Positions 42,595-54,640 are shown, numbered from the stretch's first letter. The stretch is DNA of 64,000 nucleotides from Gnetum montanum (GCA_015680685.1 MNCI01001005.1:437271-501270); one strand, 5' to 3'. Notes: a model not told the origin generated them from the sequence alone. Program-made: numbers and translations.

Positions 42595-44152
42595 TGTACT
42601 GACCTAAATTTTCGGTGTAAGGCTGGAAGGGAAACAAACATCGAGAGATCGTTGGGCAATCATAGCTGACCCTGCCTTCGCCCGAGGGCAAGCTAGAAAA
42701 GTAAACGAAGCCAAAGTGCCTTGGACGGTTTGCACGCAAATCAACCAAGGACTTCCCCGAGCGTAAGCTACGGCTAGCGCTGGGGTTATCGTAAACAGGA
42801 TGTAAACAAAATGTAAACAATGATACGAAATGTAAATAAAGCGTACGTGAATAGAATTATATTGCAAAAAAAGCATAAACCAAAGTAAATAATGTAAATA
42901 GGAGGCAATGATAAAATTGTATTGTATTATTTTTTAAAAAATGTGCACCAGTCAAAGCGTAGTTGCACAAGTGTGAATGGCAAGTCAAACACCTAGCCTC
43001 GGAAAGATATGACACGATGATGCAATGATATGAGAAGAACTTGGAAGCCAAAAATCGGATGTGCTGAGCACCCAAGGATTGCAAGTTCTGTCCTCCTTTA
43101 AAATTTCCAATCTCTCCAATCTTTGCCTCTTCCTCTCCATTCTCTCTTGCTGCTTTTGCTCTGCTTCTCTTTGCCTCCTCCTCCTCTAGTTTGTGTGAAT
43201 TGATAGGGTATTTATAGGGTTGGGCTAGGGTTTGGTTAGAGTTTTCTTTGACCAGGTTCAATGTATTTTACAATTTTTGGGTCATTCAAGCCCATAAAAA
43301 ATACAAATTAGAAATATAAGCCCTCAAGCGATAAAAAAAATTTAAAAAATTTAAAAAGATTAGCTCCAACTCTGGCCCACTTGGAAAAATTATATTTTTT
43401 TTTTGCTGAATATTTGGCCTGATTCTGCATGGGCTTTCATATCCCTTTGCCATTTTATAGATTTCTTGAAAAAGAAAATCAAGAAGGATTAACACCGCCT
43501 CGCTTGTCTAGCATCCAGCGTGACTTGTGTGACCTGCAGTGTGACCTTCAAAACTTGCAATTTTGGGCTGAAATCTAGAATTTCTAAAGGCTGGGACCCA
43601 TAGTTATCAATAGTGGACCTTGAGGACAACTTACACCCTTAAAATCAAGTCATTTTGGCTTAGTTTTGGGGCTCTAAAAATTGGTGACGCTGATCCTTAC
43701 GCTGTGCAGCGTTTGAAAAAGTAACCCCAGCGTCACCAAGTCAAAATGGCACATTTGAGGCCCAAATCTTGATTTTTTGGAGGCTGGGAGCTACTGGGGA
43801 CCTTGGTGAAAGTCATGGGGGGTCCTTGTGCTTGATTTCAGCCTATTTGAACTCAATTTTGGGGCTCCAAAAGTTGGTGATGTTGATTCTTCTACTGTAC
43901 AATGTCTAAAAAGGTAACCAAAGTGTACTTAGCCAAAACCAAACATTTTGAACCTGAAAATTTTGATTCTGGATGCTAGAAGTTGGTGCATTTGCTTGTG
44001 GGCCTTGGGGGGACCTTGCCTATTGAATCATGGACCATCGGGGGCTATTTCAGAGGCCTCCAAGTTTGGTCACGTTGTACTCATGTTGGGCAGCAGCATG
44101 ACTTAGCTTGATTCTTGTCTAAAAGTGCTAGGCCAAAATTAGTGGTGTTTCA
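42595..44152 (-). repeat. 3' LTR of element H (1558 bp)
   Basis: Plus orientation TGTACTGACCTAAATTTTC to AGTGGTGTTTCA. Next to it is the reverse PPT TTGGCCCCTCTTTGTTGACG (44153-44172). Minus-strand TATA box (plus TATTTATAG, 43209-43217). It is related to the X LTR at both ends, but its middle differs: the X 13-bp array is absent, and H has repeated phrases such as GGTGACGCTGATCCTTACGC instead. Confidence 0.85.
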
Positions 44153-44693
44153 TTGGCCCCTCTTTGTTGACGTCTGGAATAATTCACTCGAGAGGCGTTG
44201 ACAAAGAAGTGTAAACACCATGAACAAATAAGTACCAAACATTAACCATCAGCCTTTAGCTGGATGTCATCGCACCATTTTCAAAGGTACATGGGATTGA
44301 GGGAATGTGGTTCAAGATGCAAGGGAATCAGTTGTAACCAGGGAAGCTAGTAGGTTAAGGGTCATGATTACTACTGGGATTTTTGGGAGAGGAATGTTCT
44401 CTTGTAAACAAGTAGTGTCATTGGTCCTTGTCAACAACCAAGTTTTTAGTAGACTCGGAACCAAGATATAGGAGGTGCGTTCTTTGGAGAAACGGGACTC
44501 TTATAGAGTATTTGCGGTGCCCGTTGTAAATAGCCAAAGCCACGCAATGATGTGTAACATGGTCTCTTTGAGACACGAGTGTAACTATTTTTCAAGACAA
44601 TTGCCTTCTCGCCTGGGGCTTGTATGAGAATGGCCAATAGTCTTTTGTTTATGATGTCAACGGGGTCTTGAAGACCTTTTCTGTGCCTTTTTC

Positions 44694-44762
44694 TCTTTGA
44701 CCTTTTTTTCTGTTTTTTTTTTCTTTTTTTTTTAGTTTTTTTTTTGTTTCTTTTTTTTTTGG
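44694..44762 (-). repeat. Poly-T tract (poly-A on the element's coding strand)
   Basis: Runs of T broken by single C, G or A bases. On the minus strand it produces an open frame of Lys and Arg repeats, which is an artefact of composition. It corresponds to the A-run of X near 240-262. Confidence 0.8.
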
Positions 44763-45540
44763 TCTTTTTGAAAGAGATTGCTTTTTGTGCCATGCTTTTG
44801 TATGAGCACTTGCATTTTGCATCATGTACTATGTATTGTATTTTGTGTCGCAACTGCTTAGAGAGCTACAGTATGCAACATTGTATCAAGAGTTCTGAGG
44901 TGAGCAGAACATATCAAGGGGGATGTAATTGAATAGGCTAAGGGAAGCATGATTGGGAAATAGGGGATGCATCAGGAGTTGGGAATGTACTAATGAATGG
45001 ATTGATTAAACCAGTCGCGTGCGTCAGGAAAAATGTGATACCTTGTCGTCATGATGAAGTGCATCTACGTACGAATGCCTCAAGAGTGTCATCTTGCAAA
45101 CACAACTCCAAGAAGACAAGAAAACCACAAATGAAATAATCAGCTAAACACTTTAAACAAGGAGATGGAGTCACCAGTGCAGCTTTCAAAGCAAACAGAA
45201 TCATGAACAGCATCAGTTTCATTAGGCCCCATGGGATGAATCATTGAACAAGTCTTTGTGGAATAGGAACAGCCAACTGCAACAACAGATCTTTTCAAAT
45301 TTTTGTCTGGTTATCAATGATGTCACTAGTTTATAGTCTTAGCGGACTGTTGTGGATTAGTTTCACGTCATAACCCCTTGGACAGTGCCAGTTTAGCATC
45401 GTAGCGGATGGTGCATTGCTAGTTTATAGTCATAGCAGACTATGAAGAGACAAACTAGTTTATAGTCTTAGTGGACTCTAGATGTCATTTTCATGTCATG
45501 GTGGACGGATGTAGCAGTTTAGTGTCATACCGGATAGAAC

Positions 45541-45770
45541 TTTGTGGTATCAATTTTAAGTCATGATCCAGGACTATTCTGTGGTATCATTTTTAAGTCA
45601 TGATGCTAGGACTATTCTGTGGTATCAGTTTTAAGTCATGATCCAGGACTATTATGTGGTATCAGTTTTAAGTCATGATGCCAGGACTATTCTGTGGTAT
45701 CAGTTTTAAGTCATGATTTAGGACTGTTCTGTGGTATCAGTTTTAAGTCATGCTCCAGGACTATCTGTGC
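45541..45770. repeat. 37-bp minisatellite in element H
   Basis: About six copies of a 37-38 bp unit beginning TGTGGTATCAGTTTTAAGTC and continuing ATGATCCAGGACTATTC. Upstream (45320-45540) the core AGTTTATAGTCATAGCGGAC occurs several times at irregular spacing. Confidence 0.85.
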
Positions 45771-46392
45771 CAGTTTATAGTCATAGCGGACTAATGGTTA
45801 CCTTGTTGTGTAAAGTGTGATGTTGCATGCATGGTCATGCTACGTGCCTGTGAGATCCTACAAAAAAATCAACTAGGAAGAAAACAACATCAAGCGACGC
45901 CTGCCGTACATAGAGTTAGAATGTATGAATGAAAGAAAAGCAATGCAAAAAATGATAGTTTTAGGCCGTTCCGGGCCATATGCTAGTTTAAGGCCTTTTT
46001 AGGCCATGTATTTTTGTAGTTTTATGTTTTTTATTATTATTTTTCTTTATTTTCTAGAGTATATGTGTGCAACTAAATGTAACATAAATTTCTAAAGTGT
46101 AAAGCAAGATGTAAGGTAAATACTTGAAAAAGAAAGCAACGACCATGCAAGAATCTAAATTGTAAGTTGTAACTTGTAAGCGAAAATTCAATGTAAGATG
46201 ACAAGAGTTTGTAAATATGTAATTTGTTGGCTCTAGTTTAGAGCCATTTCAGGCTTGGTACATCAGTTTAAAGTCTTGATGGACTGTTGCATCTATTGTT
46301 AAAGAAAGGATTACTAGTTTTATGCCATGGTGGGCCAAAGGTAGTAACGCTTTCAAGAAGTTTTAAATGGAACCAGCCATTTCTGACCATGG

Positions 46393-46799
46393 CTAGTTTA
46401 ACGTCATTTCGGACAGTTCATAGTTTAACATCATTTCGGACAGTTTGTAGTTTAACGTCATTTCAGACAGTTTGTAGTTTAACGTCATTTCGGACAGTTC
46501 GTAGTTTAACGTCATTTCAAAAGGTTCGTAGTTTAACATCATTTCAGATAGTTCGTAGTTTAACGTCATTTCGGACAAGTCGTAGTTTAACGTCATTTCA
46601 GATAGTTCGTAGTTTAACGTCATTTCGGACAAGTCGTAGTTTAACGTCATTTCAGATAGTTCGTAGTTTAACGTCATTTCGGACAATTCGTAGTTTAACG
46701 TCATTTCAGATAGTTCGTAGTTTAACGTCATTTCGAACAATTCGTAGTTTAATGTCATTTCGGACAATTCATAGTTTAACGTCATTTCGGACAGTTCAT
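46393..46799. repeat. 27-bp minisatellite in element H, about 15 copies
   Basis: Unit TAGTTTAACGTCATTTCGGA plus CAGTTCG, 27 bases. Because 27 is divisible by three, both strands stay open across it; the plus reading repeats SLTSFRTVR and the minus reading NYELSEMTL. Neither is a gene. From about 46540 to 46740 two unit variants alternate (TCGGACAAGTCG and TCAGATAGTTCG), giving a 54-bp higher-order period. Confidence 0.9.
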
Positions 46800-47036
46800 C
46801 TCATTCGTTCTAGTTGTTGAGTTGCCTCTTGATCTTTTGTAACTTAACATGTGGTGTTGGGTGTATGGGTATGATCTTATATTCACCTTCCCCTTCATTG
46901 GTGATGTCAAGGGTAGTTCTGACCAAGAAACATTAGCAGGAATGACTCACATGTCTGTGTCTTCTTATGTTTCTTGAATGCTAGTTGGATTGTGAGTCAA
47001 CGTTGGGTTCACGTTCTGATATATGTTCATGGTTTC

Positions 47037-47560
47037 TTATTTAGGCTTAATGAACTCAATTTCTAACCCTTGACCTACCTCAAGGTATGAGGAAGTGATC
47101 GATGGTGTTTTATCCCCATGTATGATGATCTCACCACCCTCATAAGGTAGATGTATCTCCTGATGGATTGGTGAAGATACGGCTTTAAGTTGAGCTAGCC
47201 AAGGACATCCTAAAATCAGATTAAACCTTGGCATTTCATCAACCACTATGAATTTAGCTGATGTAGGGAATTGGTCTCCAGCTATGTTATCTAAGGTAAC
47301 CATGCCTTTTACTCCCACATGGGAACCACTGAAGGATCTCAAGAAAGAGGTTGTTGTGGGTTGTATTTGTTCAGTAAGTCCCAATTTTTTGATGATGGAA
47401 AGAGGTATTACATTTGTTGCTGCACCATCATCGACATGCACCCTACGTATTTTGAAATGATCAACCTGTATTGTTATGAACATAGGGGCCGTGGTGATTT
47501 CCCTTGTTTTCTCATCTAGCTTAATGTCCTTACCGTGGAACTCTAAGGATATGGTCTTCG
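47037..47560 (-). pseudogene. Tat-type aspartic protease of element H
   Basis: A 148-codon open frame (47037-47483) with the preceding residues open back to a stop near 47562. The active site is RRVHVDDGAATNVIPLSIIK, where most families have D-x-G-S or D-x-G-A; here the second residue is Asp, as in VDGGS-type Tat sequences. Later motifs are VVDEMPRFNLILGCPWLAQL and KAVSSPIHQEIHLPYEG, both typical of the Tat/Ogre group. No RT follows, which is unusual because the group normally continues into RT. The frame itself is intact, but it lies in a polyprotein with stops. Confidence 0.8.
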
Positions 47561-47564
47561 ATTC

Positions 47565-50175
47565 CTAAAGTTGTGGGGATAATACTGCATAAATGGATGG
47601 TTCATCTACAAGAAGATCCTCACTAACAAGAATTGAAATTAGCATCCATACGAGAGCCTCTCGATGTACTGGTGAAGTCATTACTAGGTCATACAAACTT
47701 AAAGAAGTATTCTTTTGTTTTAAGGCTTGTGTGACCTGGGTCAACGCATTTGCCAGGTCTTTTCCATTTGGGACATTCTTATCTATAGAAATTTGGTCCA
47801 TTTAACCTAGCATTCGTATTTCTCTTGGAGGGGTTTTTACGTTAGTAGCTGAGAATGTTGGGTTTGGGATATGACTTGTACTAGGCTCATTAACAGACGA
47901 ACTCATAGGAACGGTGCTCAGCGGTGTAGGCTTTGGTAGTCCTAATTTATGTCCATGGTTTTCTCTCTCCATGCGCTCTCTTTTTTCTTTTTCCAAACGC
48001 TCTCTTATTAGCCTATCGGTAAGACGTTCTCGCAAAGGTCATCGAGAAGTGGAGGTGGGTTGTGTGCCAGGATGTTTTGGCACCCGGACCACAAAGGGAA
48101 TGGGTCAATTTTTAGATGGTATGTTTTTTGTGGTGGCAACCGAAGGAGGTATGTGGATGATGAATGGTTTTTGATGATGTGGGGGACGTGCGTGTGGTAA
48201 AATGGGTTTGAGGAGATGTTGGGGTAGGTGTGTTTTCTAAAGGCCTCTGAATCACAAAAGGTCTTCGCAGAACGTCTTGTCTATTTTCCATATGGATAGT
48301 ATTAATCACATATGGGGCATCGTTGGTTTTGGTATTGAGAGGATCTTTATAAACCCCCATGGATTGGTTTTGGGGTCTTACTAGGTTTGTCTCGTTGAAT
48401 ACCACTTCACCCCCATCTATCATGCGTTGTATGTCTTGTTTCAATGCAAAGCAGTAATGAGTCCCATGACCACACCATTGATGATATTCACAAAACCTAT
48501 CCAACCTAAAGCCTTTTGGAATGGGAGGTTCATTGGCTGTTGCTAAGGCTGGATTTTTGGCCAATTCGCAAAAGCGATCATGTCTGTGTGAGGCCAAAAG
48601 AGACATTTGTTTGTGTTGAATTAGCCTAGCCTTTAGAAGTTGATCAAGTAGTTGTGAAGGCTTCATGAGCAATGGTGTGTATTGAGTAGGGTCTTTCCTT
48701 TCGAAGGTACGTGCATGACCTGTGTTGTTGTTTCTATTTGAGGAACTTTCAGATGTATGAGTGGGTGTTGTTCTTTCACAGTTGTTTGGGATAGTGGGTT
48801 GTTTTTCCTCAGCCATTGCTGCTACCATTGTTTTGGATTTATCTTTCCTTATGTGTTGGCTTCTAAAGGCTGAGTAGGCTGGTTCATTACTTGTTTGTGC
48901 CGCTTCTTCTATGTCTTTGATTTGTACAAATTCTTGGCTCAATGTGTGGGCTTTCAGGTAGTAAAGTTTTCACTTAATAAAGTCATTCACCGCTGATTTG
49001 AGGATAGTGAGTAAATATGTTTCAAGGATAGGTTCGTGAAGTTCGTTTAAGGTTGCACTACACCTTTGGACAAATTTCTATGCTGGCTCTAAAGGCACTT
49101 GTTTAATTTGAATCAAGCTATCCAATGTGGCTTTAGGTTTTAAGTTGTACTTGAAACGAGTCACAAACTGATGCAGCAAATTCTTTAAAGAAGATATGGA
49201 GCTACGGGGTAAATATCGGTACCATTCTAAGGCTTTTCTGATTAAGGACATTGCAAACACTAGCAAGATTATGTGGGGCCATGCTTGAAGTAAAAGGCTT
49301 TCGATTCTAAATGTCACTAGATGGCCATTTGGGTCCCCTTCTCCATTGTACTTGATCAGTTGAGGTAATGAGACTCCTTTTGGCAAGGTCAAGGGTTGAA
49401 CTGAGGGGTCAATTGGGTCATCTTGATAGAAATCTAGTACCTTGACTTCCTCATTGTTGCAAGTTTTAAGGCATTTTAATTCTTCTACCAATGAGTGCAC
49501 CATTTTTTGTGTGTCTGCCCATTCTTAGGCGGTAGGAAAACCAATGAATTGAGTTGATTGTGGATGATAATTATTTAATTGTGGCATTGTTTGTGGAAAA
49601 GCGGGTTGTTGTGCTAACATTTGTTGTGGTGGGATGGTATTCGGGATTGAGACTACTGGTGGAACCCACTACCCAACCACATGTTGTGAGGCAACACCTT
49701 GAATATGTTGGGTAGGAGTAATTAATGGTGCCCTATGAATTTGCATTTGGGGTATGTAATGGATGGATGTGGAAGCTGGTATGACTGACGGTATTCCAAT
49801 TACTTGAGGTTGGAGGATTGACCTTGCATTGGTTTGGGGGAGTTGTTGGGACTGCACTGGTGGAGGAATGATGGAAGTGGATGCATCAGAGTGAATGTTA
49901 TTGAGCATGGAGAAGATAGGGATGGAATGGGAAACAGGTGCTTCAATGTTTGTGGATGAAGAAGGAAACATAGTTTCTTCTAGGAAAGGATGGGATAATA
50001 GGTTTGTCTGGGCATGGGGGCTAATAGTATGGTATGATCCTCCATGTTCAGATTGGGCTGCAAAGTCATCTTCTTCGTGTTGAGGCTCTATGGGAGGTAG
50101 TTGTAAGGCTTGACTTCTAGTCATAAGAAGTTGGGATATGAGGTAGTTGTAAGGGTTGACTTGGGAAGATTCCAT
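47565..50175 (-). pseudogene. gag of element H
   Basis: Starts MESSQVNPYNYLISQLLMTR. The frame is shared by the blocks 50175-49669, 49503-49078 and 48942-48112, with isolated stops between, then a frameshift near 48040-48110 into the frame used by the protease. The capsid-like core has GVSLPQLIKYNGEGDPNGHL and RKALEWYRYLP. A zinc-binding-like motif CEYHQWCGHGTHYC (48440-48500) has C and H spaced as in Tat-lineage gags. The block at 47802-48035 is rich in Arg and Glu (coiled-coil-like). About four stops and one frameshift suggest moderate age. Confidence 0.8.
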
Positions 50176-50195
50176 GATAAACTCATAAACTCATT

Positions 50196-50693
50196 TTGTC
50201 TTAGTTTTGGGGCTCTAAAAATTGGTGATGCTAATCCTTACGTTGTGTAGCGTCTGAAAAAGTAACCCCAGCGTCACCAAGTCAAAATGGCACATTTGAG
50301 GCCCAAATCTTGATTTTTTGGAGGCTGGGAGATATTGGGGACCTTGGTGAAAGTCATGGGGGGTCCTTGTGCTTGATTTCGGCCTATTTGAACTCAATTT
50401 TGGGGCTCCAAAAGTTGGTGACGTTGATCCTTACGTTGTGCAGCATCTGAAAAGGTAACCAAAGTGTACTTAGCCAAAACCAAACATTTTGAACCTGAAA
50501 CTTTTGATTCTGGATGCTGGAAGTTGGTGCATTTGCTTGTGGACCCCAGGGGAACCTTGCCTATTGAATCATGGACCATTGGGGGCTGTTTTGGAGGCCT
50601 CCAAGTTTGGTCACGCTGTACTCATGTGTGGCAGCAGCATGACTTAGCTTGATTCTTGTCTAAAAGTGCTAGGCCAAAATTAGTGGTGTTTCA
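50196..50693 (-). repeat. Truncated 5' LTR of element H
   Basis: Matches 43660-44152 closely (GGGGCTCCAAAAGTTGGTGA, AACCAAAGTGTACTTAGCC, GTCTAAAAGTGCTAGGCC). Reading on the minus strand, it is the first roughly 500 bases of the LTR, joined 20 bases upstream of the gag ATG. The remaining 1.06 kb of LTR (including TATA box and R/U5), the PBS and the leader are deleted. Confidence 0.85.
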
Positions 50694-50698
50694 GCATT

Positions 50699-51696
50699 CA
50701 AGGTAGAAAATAAATTAAGTGGATTTTGGAATAGGGAAAGAAAACTTCCAAGGAAAAGGATAAGAAATCCAAATTTGAGAAGAGATCCAAGTCAAAATTT
50801 GAAGAGAAGAATGATAGCCATGACAAGAAGATAGAGAAGGATGATAAGAAGGAAAAAGCCATGAAAGACCAAGGCAAGAAAGGTAAGGGTCAGTACCAAC
50901 TCATCCAAGATTCAATGCTTTAAGTATGAAGAATGGGGACATAAGCAATGGGAATGCTTACATCTGAAGACAACCAAGGGCAAGGATATGTAAACCATGA
51001 AAGTCAAGGAGACATCCAACTAAAAACTTTCAATAGGTAACTGTAATGCTCCTAGGATTAAGGAACTTTCTTAATTAAATTTCTTCTACATTTATCAAGA
51101 ATATGAATAGAGGAGACCATTCTACTAGAAAATATTTATATTTTTCTTGATGGGGGAGCCTAATAAAATGTTATTTCATCTAGGATAGTTACTAGATTAT
51201 GTTTGGTAACTAATCCTCTACCAAGATCCTACAAGGTAAATTGGTTATCAAGGCATTACTCTTAAGAGGTGAGTGAACAATATGTTTTAAAAGTTAAAAT
51301 TAGGAGGTTTTGTGATGTTATGAAACGTGAATTACTTTCAATAGATTATGCTTATGTAATTCTTGATAGACCTTGAAATTTCGACAATGATGCCTAATTT
51401 GATAGGTTAAGAAATGTATGAAGTGTACTTAGACATGATGAAATTCATAAGTTGATTCCCATGATGATTGAATAAGTGAAGTAGAAAAGCATACTTTATG
51501 CTTTCTTAATCCTTCTATGAGAGGAAATATATTAAGAAACCTTTTATAGGTATGCCAAGCTTAAATGAGTATTTTTCCAAGGTATTCAAGGGAAAATTAG
51601 ATGGATTACTAGTAATGATAAATGTATAACAACAAATCAATTTCATTTCTAATGCTACCATTCCAAATAAGAGAGCATATCCAATGACATTGAATT
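50699..51696 (+). pseudogene. gag C-terminus and protease relic of element G
   Basis: Starts FKVENKLS, continuing the gag cut by H. A Lys/Asp/Glu-rich stretch follows, then a zinc-knuckle-like CFKYEEWGHKQWEC at about 50916-50957; the CX2CX4HX4C second Cys is now Tyr. At 51130-51330 traces of the protease appear (FLDGGA-like, then SRIVTRLCLVTNPLPRSYKV). The end at 51640-51690 (SNATIPNKRAYPM) corresponds to the approach to RT. E is inserted here and G resumes at 61745. Confidence 0.7.
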
Positions 51697-51701
51697 AGTG
51701 G

Positions 51702-52578
51702 TGATGAATCATATTTTGTCTGGCTCTGATATCAAAGCCTTGATATTAGATACCTGATATTGGGGCCCAAGAGTAATATCAGGTATCCAATATCGTGGAT
51801 GTGTGCTAGCCTATAAATATAGCACTTGGGCACATGGTTTGGGCATACGTTTTGTCATAGCATTCCATAGCTCTTGTAGTTTCTTTTCTCCAAAGATAGA
51901 ATATTTTCCAAAGTGCCCATAGAAGAAGTCATTGAGTGTATAGATCTTTTTTTGAGCACTATTGTACTTGAGCACAGTAGTGTGTGTGGCAATAAAGATG
52001 AGCTTTTTGATAAATCTTGTACACCTTGGCTAGATTAATTATTTTATTTATGCATTTAATGCTTTATGAAATGTTATTTAATGCTTCCAAGTAATTAAGC
52101 TAAATTAAGCTAAGCTATGTTAGCTAAGTTAAATAGCAATAAATTAAGCACATAAGTATGACTACTTTGAGCATGCGCATGATGCTTGGTAATCCTAGCA
52201 ATGCTTCATGTTTGATAACCCAACAATGTTAGATGTGTTCAAGATGTGTACGAAAAGTGAGACTAGATACTTATGGTAGGATAAATTAGAGATTAATGAG
52301 TTAGTTAGATTAAATTAGCCATTAAATTACTTCATTCCTTTATTTTATGCACCAAGAACATAAACATAAAAAATGATAAAAATCAGATGCCTCAATTGCA
52401 CTTAACCATACCTTTGCATTCAATAATTATAACTAGGAATGCAATGATTGTAGCAATTAGATTTCACTTTCTAGAACCAATGTGTACTTGAAGACTTAAG
52501 GTCTACATAATTCAATTGAATTGCACATGAACACTTATGATTCATATGGTTGAGCATAGGGGTATTCACCACTTATCA
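51702..52578 (+). repeat. 5' LTR of element E (877 bp)
   Basis: TGATGAATCATATTTTGTC to CACCACTTATCA. TATA CTATAAATAT (51811-51820) is preceded by a GATATC/GATATT array (51730-51800). The poly(A) signal AATAAA is at 51991-51996, followed by GATGAGC. The family block TGGTAATCCTAGCAATGC is present. Confidence 0.85.
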
Positions 52579-52579
52579 T

Positions 52580-52597
52580 TGGCACCATTTTCAAGGA
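52580..52597 (+). other. tRNA-Asp primer-binding site of element E
   Basis: TGGCACCATTTTCAAGGA, one base after the LTR; 12 of 18 bases match the tRNA-Asp 3' end. Position and orientation agree with the sites of A, B and C. Confidence 0.7.
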
Positions 52598-52814
52598 CCT
52601 TTAGTTTGTTACATGTGCTATCTAGGATTTAGTGAAAAAATTTATTTAACATCATTAGAACAAACCCTAAATTCATATCATACATTCAAATAACTACAAT
52701 AATTACAAGAAAGCACATTGCATTTCTTGTCTTCTAATACAAGATCTCTTCTTCTCACATGAGTGATTCTCCACCTAAGTCTGATAGAGTAAATTAGTAG
52801 GTACCTTAGTAATA

Positions 52815-54640
52815 CAAAGTGATATATGCTCATCATAATGAGTATGTATCCAATTTCACCTTTTTCTACACTAGGATGAACTATTGTAGTGGTGAGACAT
52901 GGAGGGCAACATTGTGCTACCACCCAATTAATCCATTCTTGTGATGCTCCATAAAACTCTTATGTGGTTGTGCATCCAAGGGTTTCATGCTAAATATGTT
53001 GTTTAGGATAGTGATGCCAGGGATTATGATCTCACCAATGCATAATGTTTGAGGGATCAACAACTAGATAAGCACTACAAGTTTGCAAGGGGGAAGTCTT
53101 CCAATGATTCCCCATTCCTGATGTACTAAAAAGATGGTGGAGAATCCTTTGTTGGGGTTTTTCATACAAAGAGACTTCTCTCTTTGACTTCGGTTAAGAA
53201 GGTCAAAACCAAAACCTATAGTCTATAATACATAACCCTAGTTCTAGTAAGAATGGATCCCATGACAAAGGGAAATCCAAGGAGGAGAGTCATGGTAGGG
53301 ATGTGGTTAAGCAGCATGATCATGATCATGGTCGTGACCACCAAAGAGGGGGTGGTGAGTATTGTGATGGTGCTAGTCCTCCTTCCTCTTCACCTTTATC
53401 ATCATCTTCTTCCTCTTCTGGCTCTAAACATAACTATAGGAAATGTGATCATGATGGAGGTGATCAATGGGACCAAGATGATCGTAGAGACATTTAGGCA
53501 AGTCAAGATCTAGGGTGTGGGCATTCAAGAGAGGCGCATCATCTTAAGCAAAGGGGTAGCAAAGGGCATTGTGGGCACCAAGATCATGGCTATGATGAAC
53601 CTTTTCTTACCATTTAAAGCATGCTAAACATCATGCAAGTTGTGATAATTCCTACAAGGCACATAAATGATAGCCAAATCAAGAGGCTATACATGAATAA
53701 TATCATCAAATTCAAAGGGCAATATAACTCAAATTCATAGAACAATCTTCAAGATTTTCAAAATGCCTGTGCCTTGAAAAATATAGAAAATAACTGAAAA
53801 ATGCTTAGTTTATTTCCCAGGACACTCATCAAAGAAGCAAAAATCTAGTACTAGTCCTTGGAGTTGGAATCAATACAAAAATGGAGTATGATGCTCAAAC
53901 TATTCAATGATAAGTATCAAACATACTCTTGAGTATTCAATCTAAAAAGGTAGATCTAAGGTTGGAAGAAAGAAACATATGAGCCCTTGGATGCCTCCAT
54001 GGATAGATATTATTCCTTATTACATTGATAATCTAGTTATGATTACTCTTAGTAGGAACAGCTTCACCACATTGTAGATGAGATTTGATCAAAAACAAGA
54101 AAAACTCTTGGAATCTACACCCAAGGAAGACTATCAAAGTTAAGAGTCCATCAAATCTAATAGCTACGTGGCTAGGTAGCAAAAGAAGAAGGAGAGTTGA
54201 GAAAACATGAAAGTGTAGTAGAATATACCAAGAACCTTCCATTTACAAGAGGGATGTTTGATTTTGTGACAGTGAGGAGGAATCATCACTTGATCAGGTG
54301 GTGATCTAGAAAACCTTGCCAATTCAAAATTTTACCTCTAAAATTTTGGCTAAGGTAGATTAGCTGTGGAAATCTATGGATAGTATATTTTAAGCTATTC
54401 TAAAAATTTCTAAAGAATCCAAAGAAGAAAGTAGTAATCATGATTGTAGGAGGCAAAAGGAAGCTGAATGTGCCAATCAAAGGGGTAAGGGCAAGATTGC
54501 TACCATAGAGGAAATTATAAAAACTAAATTAGATAATAATGGTTGATGTGACATCTACCAATATGAACATCCTAAGGGATTTTGGCTCATCATGTCACAC
54601 TTATAGGAGCCTAGGGTGTATTGAATCCATGACTATCAAA
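52815..54640 (+). pseudogene. gag relic of element E
   Basis: Reads HHNEYVSNFTFFYTRMNYCS near 52830-52890, equivalent to the gag start of B and C; the start codon is lost. A TAG at 53219-53221 stands at the codon where A, B and C have TGA. Then comes a His/Asp/Ser-rich stretch (CDGASPPSSSPLSSSSSSSG, 53303-53497), the core with RHINDSQIKRLYMNNI and LFPRTLIKEAK (53655-53840), and a charged C-terminal part (54240-54540). Many stops. Confidence 0.8.

Larger units (their letters stand above)
44153..47036 (-). mobile_element. 3' non-coding region of element H with minisatellites
   Basis: Between protease and 3' LTR. It contains a poly-T tract, a block around 44420-44600 shared with X, a 37-bp array, a 27-bp array and many isolated relatives of one core motif, roughly AGTTTANNGTCATNNCGGAC. 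On the minus strand the first 150 bases after the protease still look polyprotein-like (IPANVSWSELPLTS near 46920-46960). No pol domain. Tandem repeats in this location are a known habit of Tat-lineage elements. Confidence 0.8.
42595..50693 (-). mobile_element. Element H, Tat-like GAG-PRO-only element nested in G
   Basis: The left LTR starts TGTACTGACC and the right end is GGTGTTTCA, with an exact 5-bp target duplication GCATT (42590-42594 and 50694-50698). On the minus strand: a truncated 5' LTR (50196-50693), gag, a Tat-type protease, a 2.9-kb 3' non-coding region with minisatellites and the full 3' LTR. There is no RT, RNase H or integrase. The 5' LTR lacks TATA box, R, U5 and PBS, so the copy is dead. 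Confidence 0.85.

Noticed and set aside
44446-44853. 135-codon minus frame with long Lys/Arg repeats (nuclear-localisation-like)
   Set aside because: It is the poly-T tract read on the other strand, within a non-coding tail.
46393-46799. CRISPR-like array of regularly spaced repeats
   Set aside because: Units are directly tandem without unique spacers, and the context is a plant retrotransposon.
46287-46820. 177-codon plus frame and 130-codon minus frame of perfect 9-residue repeats
   Set aside because: The 27-bp minisatellite has a length divisible by three, so both strands stay open by chance. The unit variation does not favour synonymous change by eye.
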